Shown here: piece after piece, positions 26,764 through 35,482 of the stretch
Numbering within the stretch: position 1 is the stretch's first letter
Layout: the number at the start of each line of letters is the position of its first letter
Assembly (NCBI GenBank): GCA_963810755.1
Contig: CAWEOP010000002.1
Location: forward strand, 372,001-436,000
DNA: 64,000 bases
DNA from: FEN-1219 sp963810755
GTDB lineage: Bacteria; Pseudomonadota; Gammaproteobacteria; Steroidobacterales; Rariloculaceae
Reading direction: 5' to 3'
The notes under the pieces: generated by a model
Databases searched by the model: none
What the model saw: the letters and a program-made list of their open reading frames with translations, nothing else
Told to the model about the DNA's origin: nothing
Program-made: the position numbers and the translations under genes

Positions 26764-29111
26764 ATGAGAGCCTGGCGTGAGTGTGTGAAGCGGCTGCGTG
26801 AGCTCTCGGCGACTGTTGCACTCATCCTCGTTGCGCAGACGGCGGCAGTCGCACAGGATCAAGGAGCGATCGACACGGTATTGGTGTACGCCCAAAAACG
26901 CGTGGCGCCGCTGCAGGATGTGCCGATGTCCGTATCGACAATGACGGACACCGATCTTGCCAACGCTGGCATCCATGACCTCGAAGGCGTGGCGGCATCC
27001 ATGCCGACGCTGGATATGCAACACAGTGTCAGCCCGCTCACGACCACGATGCGCATTCGCCGCGTCGGCAGCCTGGGAAACATCCCTACCTTCGAACCCG
27101 CCGTCGGACTGTTCGTCGATGGCGCTTACCGGTCGCGCTCGCTGCTCGGCACCGGCGACCTGCTCGATGTGGACCACATCGAAGTCCTGAGTGGTCCACA
27201 GAGCTCGCTCTACGGCAGGAGCGTTTCTGCCGGGGTAGTCTCGATCTACACTCGCAAGCCTGACAAACAGTTCGGCGGAGATGCCGAATTCACCGGCGGA
27301 AGCGTCGATTCCGCGAGCTCAGCGGGCATGGGCAGAGTGAAGATCGGCGTCAGCGGACCGCTCTGCGGAAACACTGGGCGGCAGCATTGCGGCCGCCTAT
27401 TCGGATCAGGGCCTCTCGTTCAGGAATGCGCTTCCGGGAGGGCCTGATGGAAACGACTTGAAGCGCACCACATCGCGGGGCCAGTTGTTGTGGTCGCCGA
27501 ACGGAGCTGTTCGAGCTGCGCCTGATCGCGGGTTACCTGCAGGAACGAGACGCACAAGGCGAGTCCGATGTGTATTTCGCTCCGGGGGCCCCTTCTACAA
27601 CTGTGGCCAGCCTTCTGCAGCAACAGAACTCGGTGGTGCCATGTCCGGAGAATGTTCCACATGACAGAACCACTTGTTCGGTTGCGACCAACCTGCTCGA
27701 CCTCACGGCAGAAGATCTGACATTGGACCTCAGTTACCGGCTGGCGAACGGCTGGACACTGAGTTCCTTGACCGGCTGGGATCGATACGAGGATCAGCGC
27801 AGCGAAGATGATCTGGCGCAGCTCTTTACGCCGCTGCTCTTCTATCACGACAGCGAACAGGGCACGAGCGTACAGCAGGAATTGCGACTGACTTCGGCCG
27901 ACACGGCGCGCCTCGTCTGGTTGGCAGGTCTCTCGTACTACGCGAACGAGTACCGTCGTGGCATGGGCGGCGAGCGCCCGATGTTCGGCCCGAACGGATC
28001 GCTCCCATTCATTGCGCTCTGGCAGTCACTGCTTCGCGTCCCGCTGGCGCTGCCGGATCAGCTGGGTATTCATGATTCGGGAGTGGACACCGACTACTAC
28101 AGCGTGTTCGGACAGGTCACCTGGGACTTTGGCGGTCATCTATCCTTGACGGGCGACCTGCGCTGGCAGACTGAAGAAAAGCAGGCATCGATCAACAATT
28201 CGGTGACGCTGCCAGGCGTATCGCTGATCTCGAGTGTGCTGACACCTTCGGTGAGTCCGAACGGGGAACCGGTCAACGGCACCGTTGCGCGCGACACTGA
28301 CTATTTCACCTGGTCCCTGACACCGCAGTACCGCATCAACGACGATCTGCTGACGTACTTGACGGTAGCCCGAGGCGGAAAGTCTGGCGGCTTCAATACC
28401 GGATTTGGCAATGCACCGCTCTCTGCCCGCGAGTTCGGAGACGAAACCATCGACCACTTCGAGATCGGCGCGCGGGCGTCCTTTGCCAACGGGCGGGTGC
28501 ACGGAAGGGTCGCCGCGTTCCGCACTGAATACCACGACTATCAGGATGCCGCCTTCGTTTCCGGCCAACTCCTGGTCGGCAACGCCGACCGCGTGGAGCT
28601 CAAAGGGGCGGAGCTCGAAGGTTCGGCGATTCTCGGTGCCGGAACCACGTTCGATCTGGCGGTGTCCTTCGCGGATCTCACCTATGCTTCGAACACGACC
28701 GGCGCGTGTTATGCAGGACGTGTTCCAGATGGCAGCCTGCCGCGGTCCTGTGACCTGACGGGTGAACATCCAATCGACGCGCCGCCATGGATGATTAACG
28801 CTTCTGTGCAACACGAACGGCCCGTGAGTTGGGGAAAACTATTCGGTCGGCTCGATGTATCGTGGAACGACCAATACAACACGAGCTTCTCCGCCGATCC
28901 CCGGCTGATCCAGGAGCCCCGTTTCGATGTCGGAATGCGCTTTGGCGCAAGGATCGGGGAGCGCTACGAATGCGTGCTGTGGGTCGACAACCTGCTCGAC
29001 GAGACACTCACGCAGATCGACGCGGCCCTGAACCTCTTCGACGACGCCAGCTACCAGTCCTACATGTCGGCACCGCGCACCTACGGCGTGACATTGCGGA
29101 TTCGCCTGTGA
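26764..29111 (+). pseudogene. TonB-dependent outer-membrane receptor, frame-broken
   Basis: Reconstructed ~780-residue receptor. A signal peptide (TVALILVAQTAAVAQ) precedes a TonB box-like DTVLVYAQKR. The plug domain has PLQDVPMSVSTMT, FVDGAYRSRS and HIEVLSGPQSSLYGRSVSAGVVSIYTRKP, and a 22-strand-type barrel ends in YGVTLRIRL. Net +1 breaks lie near 27358 and 27502; between them an intact intermediate frame encodes the expected strand sequence (GGSIAAAYSDQGLSFRNAL). It resembles the receptors abundant in sphingomonads and steroid-degrading gammaproteobacteria. The stop overlaps the GTG of the next gene, a histidine kinase, so receptor and sensor are coupled. Ligand unknown. Base composition here looks less GC-rich than in flanking genes. 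Confidence 0.82.
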
Positions 29112-30896
29112 ATGCGCTGCGACGATGCGCCCGGCCGCTATGGGCCATCATGGGCCTGGTGCTGCTGACTGGCTTCGACGTTCTGGCGCAACCGGCTGCC
29201 GCACCTAAACGGGTGCTGCTGTTGCATTCTTACGGCGAGGACTTCGCTCCTTACAGCGATCTCTCTTTGACCTTCCGGGATGAGCTGACTCAGAGGCTCG
29301 GGCAGCCCGTGGACCTGGTCGAGGTTTCCCTCGTGACCACCGGGGACCGGCGCCTCGCTCGAAGACGCGCCCTTTGTCGACTATCTGCAGGCGCTTCTGG
29401 TGGGTCGAAAGCCGGATCTGGTCGTGCCAATCGGCGGCCCAGCATCGAATTTCACGCAGCGCCAGCGGCAACGTCTCTTCCCGGACGTTCCGACGCTGTA
29501 TGCGGCAGTGGATGATCGAACCCTCGAGCAGATACGTACTGACAGACAAAGACACTGTCGTCGCGAGCCGCCTCGACGTGCACGGGTTCGTTCAGAACAT
29601 AGTCGACGTGCTGCCGGAGACAGCCCATGTGGCCGTGGTCGTCGGCGCCTCTCCGGTGGAGAAATTCTGGAAAGAGGAGTTGAGTCGCGAGTTCCAGCCG
29701 TTCATGAACCGGATCGAGTTCATCTGGTTCGATCAACTGACCTTCGATGAGATGAAGCAGCGCGTCGCCGAATTGCCACCGCAGTCCGCAATCCTGTACT
29801 CGGTGCTTGTGATCGATGCCGCGGGAATTCCGCGCACCCTGACGCGCGGCCTCCAGGACATTCACGATGCGGCAAATGCACCTGTCTTCGGAGTCTTTGC
29901 CTCCAATGTCGATCGCGGTGTCGTGGGTGGCCGACTCGTCTCGGATCAGGAGCTGGGTCGCAGCGCCGCTACGTGTTGCCATCCGTGTGCTGCACGGCGA
30001 GTCGCCGGGCGCCATCAAGACGCCGCCACTCGGCCCGGGAACCCCGGTTTACAACTGGAAGGAGCTGCAGCGCTGGGGAATCAGCGAGGCCAGTCTGCCA
30101 GCTGGCAGCGAAGTACGATTCCGTGAACCAACGGTCTGGGAGGAATACAGACCGTACTTGGCGGCCGGCATCACGATCGTGCTGCTGCAGACTGCGTTGA
30201 TCGCAGGACTTTTCTGGCAGCGACTCCGGCGTCGTCGCGCTGAACGCGAGACCGCCTCGTTGAGCGGAAGGCTGCTCATGGTGCATGAGAACGAGCGACG
30301 CAGAGTCGCACGTGAGCTGCATGATGACGTCACGCAGCGGCTAGCGGCGCTCGCGATTGACGCCACCCGCATCGAAGGCCCGCACCGAGCATCTGCTGAC
30401 GAGGCCACCCGTTCGATCCGTGACGGACTCATCAAACTGAGCGAGGATGTTCATGCGCTCTCGTATCGGTTGCATCCTTCGGTCATCGAGGATCTGGGCC
30501 TCGTCGAGGCACTAAAGGCCGAATGCGACCGCGTTACCCGTTCAGGAGCCGTCACTGTGCAATTCAGCGCGAGCGAGATCCCCCGGAAACTGCCTCAAGA
30601 TACGGCGCTGTGCCTGTTCCGCGTCGCACAGGAGGCGCTGCGCAACGTCGTCCGACATGCCGGGGCGAGCTCCGTCGAAGTTTCCGTTGTCGCCGCTGGA
30701 CGGCGGACTGCAACTTGCCGTCAGCGACAACGGCACGGGTTTCGACACCGGCAGACAGGCCGAGCGGCCGAGCCTCGGACTCGCAAGCATCAGGGAACGG
30801 GTGAACCTGCTCAAGGGCGAGGTCGATATCGACAGCGCTCGCGGGCATGGCACGACCGTGCTCGCATGGGTTCCCCTATCGGTGGTTTCGAAATGA
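29108..30896 (+). pseudogene. Sensor histidine kinase with periplasmic ABC_sub_bind-like domain, frame-broken
   Basis: A GTG start overlaps the receptor stop (GTGA). Read across net +1 breaks near 29360, 29530, 29959 and 30697, the protein has a signal peptide (LVLLTGFDVLAQ) and a periplasmic domain of ~300 residues. That domain resembles ABC_sub_bind proteins (KRVLLLHSYGEDF, PIGGPASNF, HVAVVVGASPVEKFW). A transmembrane helix follows (GITIVLLQTALIAGLFW). The HisKA_3 dimerisation helix carries the phospho-accepting His in RRRVARELHDDVTQRLAAL, and the HATPase has QEALRNVVRHAG and VSDNGTGFD. The end overlaps the response regulator (ATGA). It probably senses a ligand related to that of the TonB receptor. 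All catalytic motifs are kept despite the breaks. Confidence 0.8.
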
Positions 30897-31534
30897 ACCG
30901 TGCGCGCGTGCTGCTCGCCGACGACCACCTCCTCGTCGCGGAGGGGCTGAAAAAGATCCTGACCGCCGAATTCGATCTCGTCGGCGTCGTAGAGGATGGA
31001 CGTGCACTGATTGCCGCCGCGAAGACGCTGCGGCCCGATGTCATCGTGTCGGACATCACGATGCCCAACCTGAACGGAATCGAAGCCCTGGAGGAGCTGA
31101 AGAAAATCGATCCAGGCGTTCGGATGATCTTCCTGACGATGCACAAGGACGTCGTCTATGCACGCAGGGCTCTGGAGGCGGGTGCGTGCGGCTTCGTCCT
31201 GAAACACTCGGCGCCAGAAGAGCTGATCATGGCGGTGCGGGCTGCGCTCGAGGGCCGCACATTCATCACGCCGATGCTGGCAGGTGAAGTGCTGGATGCG
31301 ATGCGGCGCGGCCCGGGGCAGGTCGTCGACAAGGCCGCATCACTCACGCTGCGCCAGCGGGAGATCCTGCGTCTGCTCGCCGAGGGTCTCTCGGCCAAGC
31401 AGATGGCGCAGAAGCTCAATATCTCGCAGCGGACGGTGGAGTTCCACAAATACCGAATGATGGAAACGCTGGGCGCCAAGACGAGTAGCGATCTGATCCA
31501 CTTCGCCATCAAACACGGCATCGTCGAAGCCTGA
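30893..31534 (+). CDS. NarL/FixJ-family response regulator
   Basis: 213-residue two-domain regulator. The receiver has ADDHLL (acidic pocket), phospho-acceptor Asp in PDVIVSDITMPNLNG, FLTMHKD and the conserved Lys in GFVLKHSA. The C-terminal LuxR-type helix-turn-helix has LTLRQREILRLLAEGLSAKQMAQKLNISQRTVEFHKYRMM. The ATG overlaps the kinase stop by four bases, making it the cognate regulator of that sensor. It presumably controls the receptor operon or associated catabolic genes. The terminal gene of the three-gene unit is intact. Confidence 0.93.
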   Translation: MNRARVLLADDHLLVAEGLKKILTAEFDLVGVVEDGRALIAAAKTLRPDVIVSDITMPNLNGIEALEELKKIDPGVRMIFLTMHKDVVYARRALEAGACGFVLKHSAPEELIMAVRAALEGRTFITPMLAGEVLDAMRRGPGQVVDKAASLTLRQREILRLLAEGLSAKQMAQKLNISQRTVEFHKYRMMETLGAKTSSDLIHFAIKHGIVEA

Positions 31535-31540
31535 CGCAGC

Positions 31541-31695
31541 CCTCGCCCCCGTAGTTTTCGCTCGTCTACCTCGAAATCTTACGAGGTACCGGGCGGGCGC
31601 GCTTGCGTCACGCTTCAGCTCGTTCCCCGCACGGTGTGCGGAACCTGAAGGACGACTGGCGTGTGCGAAGCGTGTAATGAGCGAACCACTTTCGG
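31541..31695 (+). promoter_or_regulatory. Duplicated 5' regulatory region, copy 1, with inverted repeat
   Basis: An imperfect inverted repeat CGTAGTTTTCG (31550-31560) / CGAAATCTTACG (31572-31583) lies ~91 bases before the ATG of the receiver gene. The whole segment, including the first codons, is similar to 34291-34460, with the same spacing to the start codon. It could be a transcription-factor operator or an RNA hairpin in a leader; which one is not decided by the sequence. Confidence 0.6.
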
Positions 31696-32090
31696 ACTGC
31701 GTTTTGCTGGCGGATCGTCATCACGGTCTGAGCGAAGGCATCCGCGGGCTGCTCGAAACGACTTTCAGCAGCGTCTTTCTGGTAGCCGACGAAACCTCGC
31801 TGATCGAAGGGGCCCGGTTGCTGCGGCCAGCCGTGGTGGTCGTGGACCTTTCTCTCGGTGCAGGCGACGTCCTCGACCTGATGCGCGAGCTGCGCGCACG
31901 GGCTCCAGGAGCGAAGGTGCTGCTGCTCAGCGTCCACGACGAACCGAGCGTCCTGCGCTCGGCGGTGGCGGCAGGCGCGGACGGGATCGTACTCAAGCGG
32001 GCGATCGCCACCGATCTGCTGTTGGCCGTAGACACCATTCTCGCCGGCGGCCGATTCATCCCGATTTTCGAAGCTCGTAAACCCGATTAA
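31677..32090 (+). CDS. Stand-alone receiver-domain protein
   Basis: 137 residues forming a single CheY-like receiver related to NarL-type receivers: LLADRHHGLSEGIRGLL, the probable phospho-Asp in VVVVDLSLGAGD, LLLSVHDE and the Lys in GIVLKRA. There is no DNA-binding or enzymatic output domain, and the protein ends soon after the receiver. The acidic pair is reduced (only one Asp in ADRHH). Its 5' region is a copy of the one before 34432. The BKACE gene begins 12 bases downstream, so the two are likely co-transcribed. It could be a phosphate sink, a partner for another protein, or a truncated NarL regulator. Confidence 0.8.
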   Translation: MSEPLSDCVLLADRHHGLSEGIRGLLETTFSSVFLVADETSLIEGARLLRPAVVVVDLSLGAGDVLDLMRELRARAPGAKVLLLSVHDEPSVLRSAVAAGADGIVLKRAIATDLLLAVDTILAGGRFIPIFEARKPD

Positions 32091-32101
32091 GGAGAAAGAA
32101 C

Positions 32102-33247
32102 GTGCGCTACACCGACGACTCGCTTTATCCCGAGAATATGAAGCCGCTCATCATCAGCGCGGCGCCGTATGGACCAACTTGGCTGCCGGGCGACGCGGAA
32201 GACATCGCCGTCACCTGGGACGAACAGGTCCAAGCAGCGGTGGATTGCTACAACGCGGGCGCAACGGTTTTGCATGTCCACGTCCGCGACCCCGAAACCG
32301 GGCACCTCTCCGCAAACATCGACCACTACAACTACTTGCTCGGTCGCATCAAGAAAGCCGTCCCCGAGATGATCATGCAAGTCGGCGGCTCGATCGCCTT
32401 CTCGCCCAAGAGCGACGGCGCCAAAGCGGAGTGGCTCGACTACGACACGCGCCACATGCTCGCGGAGCTCGAGCCAACGCCGGAGACCGTCACGGTAGCC
32501 ATCGGCACCTCCATGATGGACATCACGCAAATGTGGAGCGCGGATGATGTGAAAGGCACGCACATGGAGGATCCAAAGGTCGTCGCGGCGTATGCCGGAA
32601 TGTTTACCGACGCGGGTCCTGCCTTTTATCTGGAGCACCTGAAGCGTCTAAAAAAGGCCGGGATTCAGCCCTATTTCACGCTGGCGCACGTTCACCAGCT
32701 CGAGATCGTGGAGCGGCTGATCCGCCGCGGCGTGTACATGGGCCCTCTGAACACCAACATCACGACGTATGGCGGCGGCGGTTGCGGCAACAATCCGTTC
32801 GATTGGATGCACTGGCTCAGCCGCGAACCGCAGGGTGCCGTCGTCACTTTCTGGGCCGGAATGCGCGTCGCCGCGGTCGCCGAGCCGCTCGCGATCATCC
32901 TCGGCCAGCACGTCCGTGTGGGCATCGAGGACAACCTCTGGAACAGCAAGCGCGAGCGCATGACGACGATCCAGCAGATCGAGGCGGTCGTGGGCCTCAC
33001 CGAGCGATTCGGCCGCCCCGTGGCGACGGCGGAGGAAGCGCGGGACATCATGAAAATCGGGGTCACGTACAACAGCGTGGAAGAGACGCTGAAGAACCTC
33101 GGCATGCCGCCCAACACGGAAGCAGACGGACGCAAGGGCTTCATGGTTTGGGAGACCGACGGGAAGAAGAGCTCCCAGCACGCGATGTCCGATTCGCACC
33201 CGATACCAACCGTGGTAGCGAAGAAGCCCGCGGCAGCGGCAGCGTAA
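32102..33247 (+). CDS. BKACE/DUF849-family beta-keto acid cleavage enzyme
   Basis: 381-residue TIM-barrel enzyme of the BKACE family, which condenses a beta-keto acid with acetyl-CoA and cleaves it to a CoA ester plus acetoacetate. Visible: KPLIISAAPYGPTW at the N-terminus, the Zn-binding HVHVRDPETG, MIMQVGG, ETVTVAIGTS, the long specificity loop, and VRVGIEDNLWNSKRERMT near the end. A GTG start has AAGGAG about 8 bases upstream. Length exceeds typical members (~280-310) by roughly 70 residues, partly from an N-terminal lead and an Ala/Lys tail. A strong hairpin follows the gene. The actual keto acid is unknown; lysine or carnitine catabolism members exist. Confidence 0.88.
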   Translation: MRYTDDSLYPENMKPLIISAAPYGPTWLPGDAEDIAVTWDEQVQAAVDCYNAGATVLHVHVRDPETGHLSANIDHYNYLLGRIKKAVPEMIMQVGGSIAFSPKSDGAKAEWLDYDTRHMLAELEPTPETVTVAIGTSMMDITQMWSADDVKGTHMEDPKVVAAYAGMFTDAGPAFYLEHLKRLKKAGIQPYFTLAHVHQLEIVERLIRRGVYMGPLNTNITTYGGGGCGNNPFDWMHWLSREPQGAVVTFWAGMRVAAVAEPLAIILGQHVRVGIEDNLWNSKRERMTTIQQIEAVVGLTERFGRPVATAEEARDIMKIGVTYNSVEETLKNLGMPPNTEADGRKGFMVWETDGKKSSQHAMSDSHPIPTVVAKKPAAAAA

Positions 33248-33330
33248 GCGAGGAAGTGAAATCAGTCCGGTCGTCGTATTCGCGCGATGCACGGCTTGGA
33301 CGTTTCATCAGCCACATCTAGTTTCAAAGC

Positions 33331-33371
33331 CCCCTTCTGCGACTAGACCTCCCCCGGGGTCGCAGAAGGGG
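33331..33371 (+). terminator. Perfect 13-bp hairpin after the BKACE gene
   Basis: CCCCTTCTGCGAC (33331-33343) pairs exactly with GTCGCAGAAGGGG (33359-33371), with a 15-base loop. There is no T-tract after it, so it may be a terminator of the GC-rich type or an mRNA-stabilising hairpin ahead of the next gene. Confidence 0.6.
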
Positions 33372-33408
33372 CATCGACCTTCAAACAACTCACGAAAGAG
33401 GCAGGACC

Positions 33409-33936
33409 ATGAGCACTACCAAGCGGTTTAGTTTCTTGATCGCCTCGCTACTTCTTTGCGGAGTCGCGATTGCCCAAAGCCAACAAGGGATCAGAGACCA
33501 GATCTTCGGCGAAACGGACGCCGTCAAGAAACAAGCGGACGAGCTGAACGCGAAAATCCTCGCCCCCGAGGCATACGCAGAGGGCCTAGAGCTTTACACC
33601 AGCGCGGGCGAGACGCTGGCCAAAGGAAAAGACCTCGAGGGCGTGCGTGAAGATGTGGACAAAGCGAAGGGGTTCTTCGCGCGCTCGGTCGAAGGCGCGA
33701 AATTGGCGCACGTCACGTTTACGAACGCGTTGACGGCGCGCACGGCAGCCCAAACAGCCGAATCCGAGAAATACGCCGCAAAGGATTGGACCCGAGCCGA
33801 GCAATCGCTGCTTGCGGCCGCCGAGACGTTGGAGGGTGGCAATTTGAAGAAGGCCGGCGATGCGGCGACCGATGTCGAGAAAGCCTATCGCGCGACGGAA
33901 GCCAAGGCCATCAACGCCAAGGCAAGCGGCAAGTAG
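33409..33936 (+). CDS. Exported alpha-helical (coiled-coil) protein, unknown
   Basis: 175 residues with a signal peptide (RFSFLIASLLLCGVAIAQS) and then an almost entirely helical, Ala/Lys/Glu-rich mature region in imperfect heptads (VKKQADELNAKIL, EKYAAKDWTRAEQSLLAAAETL, KKAGDAATDVEKAYRATEAKA). It resembles DUF4398-like periplasmic helical proteins that often accompany OmpA-type proteins, but no OmpA gene is adjacent. The ribosome binding site GAGGCAGGACC precedes the ATG. The function is not known. Confidence 0.8.
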   Translation: MSTTKRFSFLIASLLLCGVAIAQSQQGIRDQIFGETDAVKKQADELNAKILAPEAYAEGLELYTSAGETLAKGKDLEGVREDVDKAKGFFARSVEGAKLAHVTFTNALTARTAAQTAESEKYAAKDWTRAEQSLLAAAETLEGGNLKKAGDAATDVEKAYRATEAKAINAKASGK

Positions 33937-33960
33937 CCGCTCGAGCAGGCCCAACGGTTT

Positions 33961-34269
33961 GTGAATTGGCCGACATCTCGTTTCGTTCACGGGGCTAGGG
34001 CGCGGTGTGTCACCTTGGGTCGCGGCGCGATCCAATGGGCCATCACCTTCGCTATCTGGTTGCCCGGAACGATTCCGCTATGGTTCGTGTGGGACTTCGC
34101 TTCTGCGGCGGCGTCTCCCACTTGGCTCAAGGCCGCGGTGCTCGTCGCCGCACTTTTCTACCTAGCAGAGATCCCTTGGATCCACTCCAGGCTCTGTTCC
34201 GGCAGCGCGCGTCCGAAGCCCGCGCGGACGATCAAGCGGAATTCGCCATGCGCTGAGCGCGGCCAATGA
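33961..34269 (+). CDS. Possible small two-helix membrane protein
   Basis: A GTG-initiated frame of 102 codons containing two hydrophobic segments (WAITFAIWLPGTIPLWFVWDF and AAVLVAALFYLAEIPWI). No convincing ribosome binding site or family resemblance was found, and it could be a chance frame in GC-rich DNA. It is recorded because two well-separated helices are unusual for a shadow frame. Confidence 0.3.
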   Translation: MNWPTSRFVHGARARCVTLGRGAIQWAITFAIWLPGTIPLWFVWDFASAAASPTWLKAAVLVAALFYLAEIPWIHSRLCSGSARPKPARTIKRNSPCAERGQ

Positions 34270-34290
34270 GACGCATCGGCGAACCTTGGC

Positions 34291-34460
34291 CCAGCCTTTG
34301 TCCTCGTAGTTTTCGACCGCCGCCCTGGAAATCTTACGAGGTACCGAGCAGGCCGCGCTTGCATCACCCTTCAGCTCGTGCCCGCGCATTGCGCGGAATT
34401 CTAACGACGACTTGGCGTGTCGGAGCGTGCAATGAGTAGAAACAACTATCGGACTGCGCA
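34291..34460 (+). promoter_or_regulatory. Duplicated 5' regulatory region, copy 2, with inverted repeat
   Basis: CCTCGTAGTTTTC (34302-34314) and GAAATCTTACGAGG (34328-34341) form an imperfect inverted repeat whose outer 7 bases pair perfectly. The ATG at 34432 lies 91 bases after it, as in copy 1 at 31541-31695. Similarity between the copies continues through the start codon to the shared ATCGGACTGCG/TTCGGACTGCG in the coding region. Confidence 0.62.
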
Positions 34461-34749
34461 GAACCAGAGAAACGACTCGTTCGCGAGGAGCACGGCGGTG
34501 ATGGACACCTCCGCGTCGGATAACGAAGAGCGCTTGCCACTCACGGGCAGAGTGGTAATCCAGGGCCTCGTGTTCACCTGGGCCTGCGAATCCGGCGCGA
34601 TGCTCAAAGTGCAGCACCCGCAGTACGGCATGCGGATCGTATCCCTGGATCGGCACTATGAGCCCGAGATACTCGCGAAGCTGACAGCGCTCGGCATGAT
34701 GGGCGGCTTCATGTTCTCGGAATACAGTGAGTCGTCGGTGTATGGATGA
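34432..34749 (+). CDS. Small protein of unknown function heading the CMD-CAX operon
   Basis: 105 residues, polar N-terminus then a more ordered region (RLPLTGRVVIQGLVFTWACESGAML, EPEILAKLTALGMMGGFMF). No recognisable family. It overlaps the following CMD gene by 8 bases, which argues that it is translated. Its 5' region and first codons are copies of those before the receiver gene at 31677, suggesting common regulation or origin. Confidence 0.6.
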   Translation: MSRNNYRTAQNQRNDSFARSTAVMDTSASDNEERLPLTGRVVIQGLVFTWACESGAMLKVQHPQYGMRIVSLDRHYEPEILAKLTALGMMGGFMFSEYSESSVYG

Positions 34750-35467
34750 TCAATCGACCGGTCCTTGGGACAACCCTGCCCTAGCCCAGCTACGCGAATG
34801 GGAACCCGCCTGGGCCGAGCAATGCCTCAAGATGTCCCAGGACCCGTGGGCCAGCGGAGTGCTGCCGCGCAAAGACGTCGAGCTCATCAGCCTCGCGGTG
34901 AGCGCCGCCTGCACGAACTTGAGCGCGGAGGGAACCCGCCGCCACATTCGCGGGGCGCTCGACGCCGGGGCGTCTCGAGAAGAGCTTCTGATGATTCTCA
35001 AGATTGCGGCTCTGCTCTCGATCCACACGTGCAGCCTCGGTGCGCCCTTCCTGTTGGAAGAAGCGAAGGCAACCGGTGCGAACGCAACTTCGAAGAAAGC
35101 GCAGACACCGACCTGCGACAAGATGAAATCCGCGGGCCAATGGAATAGCGCCTGGGACGCGTTCTTCGAGATCGATCCCAAGTGGACCGAGGCGATCATC
35201 GCCGCGAGCATTCCGGTCTATGCCAGCGGCGTCCTCTCGCCCAAGCTGGCGGAGTTACTGAGCATCGCGGTGGATGCCTCGATCACTCATATGTATGCGC
35301 CCGGAACACGCCGACACATCCAATCTGCGCTGAAGCTCGGCGCGACCGTGGAAGAGATCATGGAAGTGCTGAAGATCTGCGTCGCCCTGGGCATACAGGC
35401 GTGCAATCTGGGTATTCCTATCCTGGCCGAAGAGCTTCAAGCTGCTCAACTGACGAAGAAACGATGA
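34742..35467 (+). CDS. Tandem carboxymuconolactone decarboxylase (CMD/AhpD-fold) protein
   Basis: 241 residues comprising two CMD repeats. The first (about 25-110) has SLAVSAACTNLSAEGTRRHIRGALDAGASREELLMIL. The second (about 145-235) has LSIAVDASITHMYAPGTRRHIQSALKLGATVEEIMEVL. The His of RRHI in each repeat is the conserved CMD residue; the CxxC of AhpD peroxidases is absent. It may be a decarboxylase-like or lyase-like enzyme; the substrate is unknown. It overlaps the small gene before it and is 15 bases before a cation:H+ exchanger, forming an operon. Confidence 0.85.
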   Translation: MDDQSTGPWDNPALAQLREWEPAWAEQCLKMSQDPWASGVLPRKDVELISLAVSAACTNLSAEGTRRHIRGALDAGASREELLMILKIAALLSIHTCSLGAPFLLEEAKATGANATSKKAQTPTCDKMKSAGQWNSAWDAFFEIDPKWTEAIIAASIPVYASGVLSPKLAELLSIAVDASITHMYAPGTRRHIQSALKLGATVEEIMEVLKICVALGIQACNLGIPILAEELQAAQLTKKR

Positions 35468-35482
35468 GCGGATGATTCGACG

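Noticed and set aside
29108..30896. Programmed frameshifting in the kinase gene
   Set aside because: Four breaks in one gene, no shared slippery sequence, and a similar cluster elsewhere fit local sequence error better.
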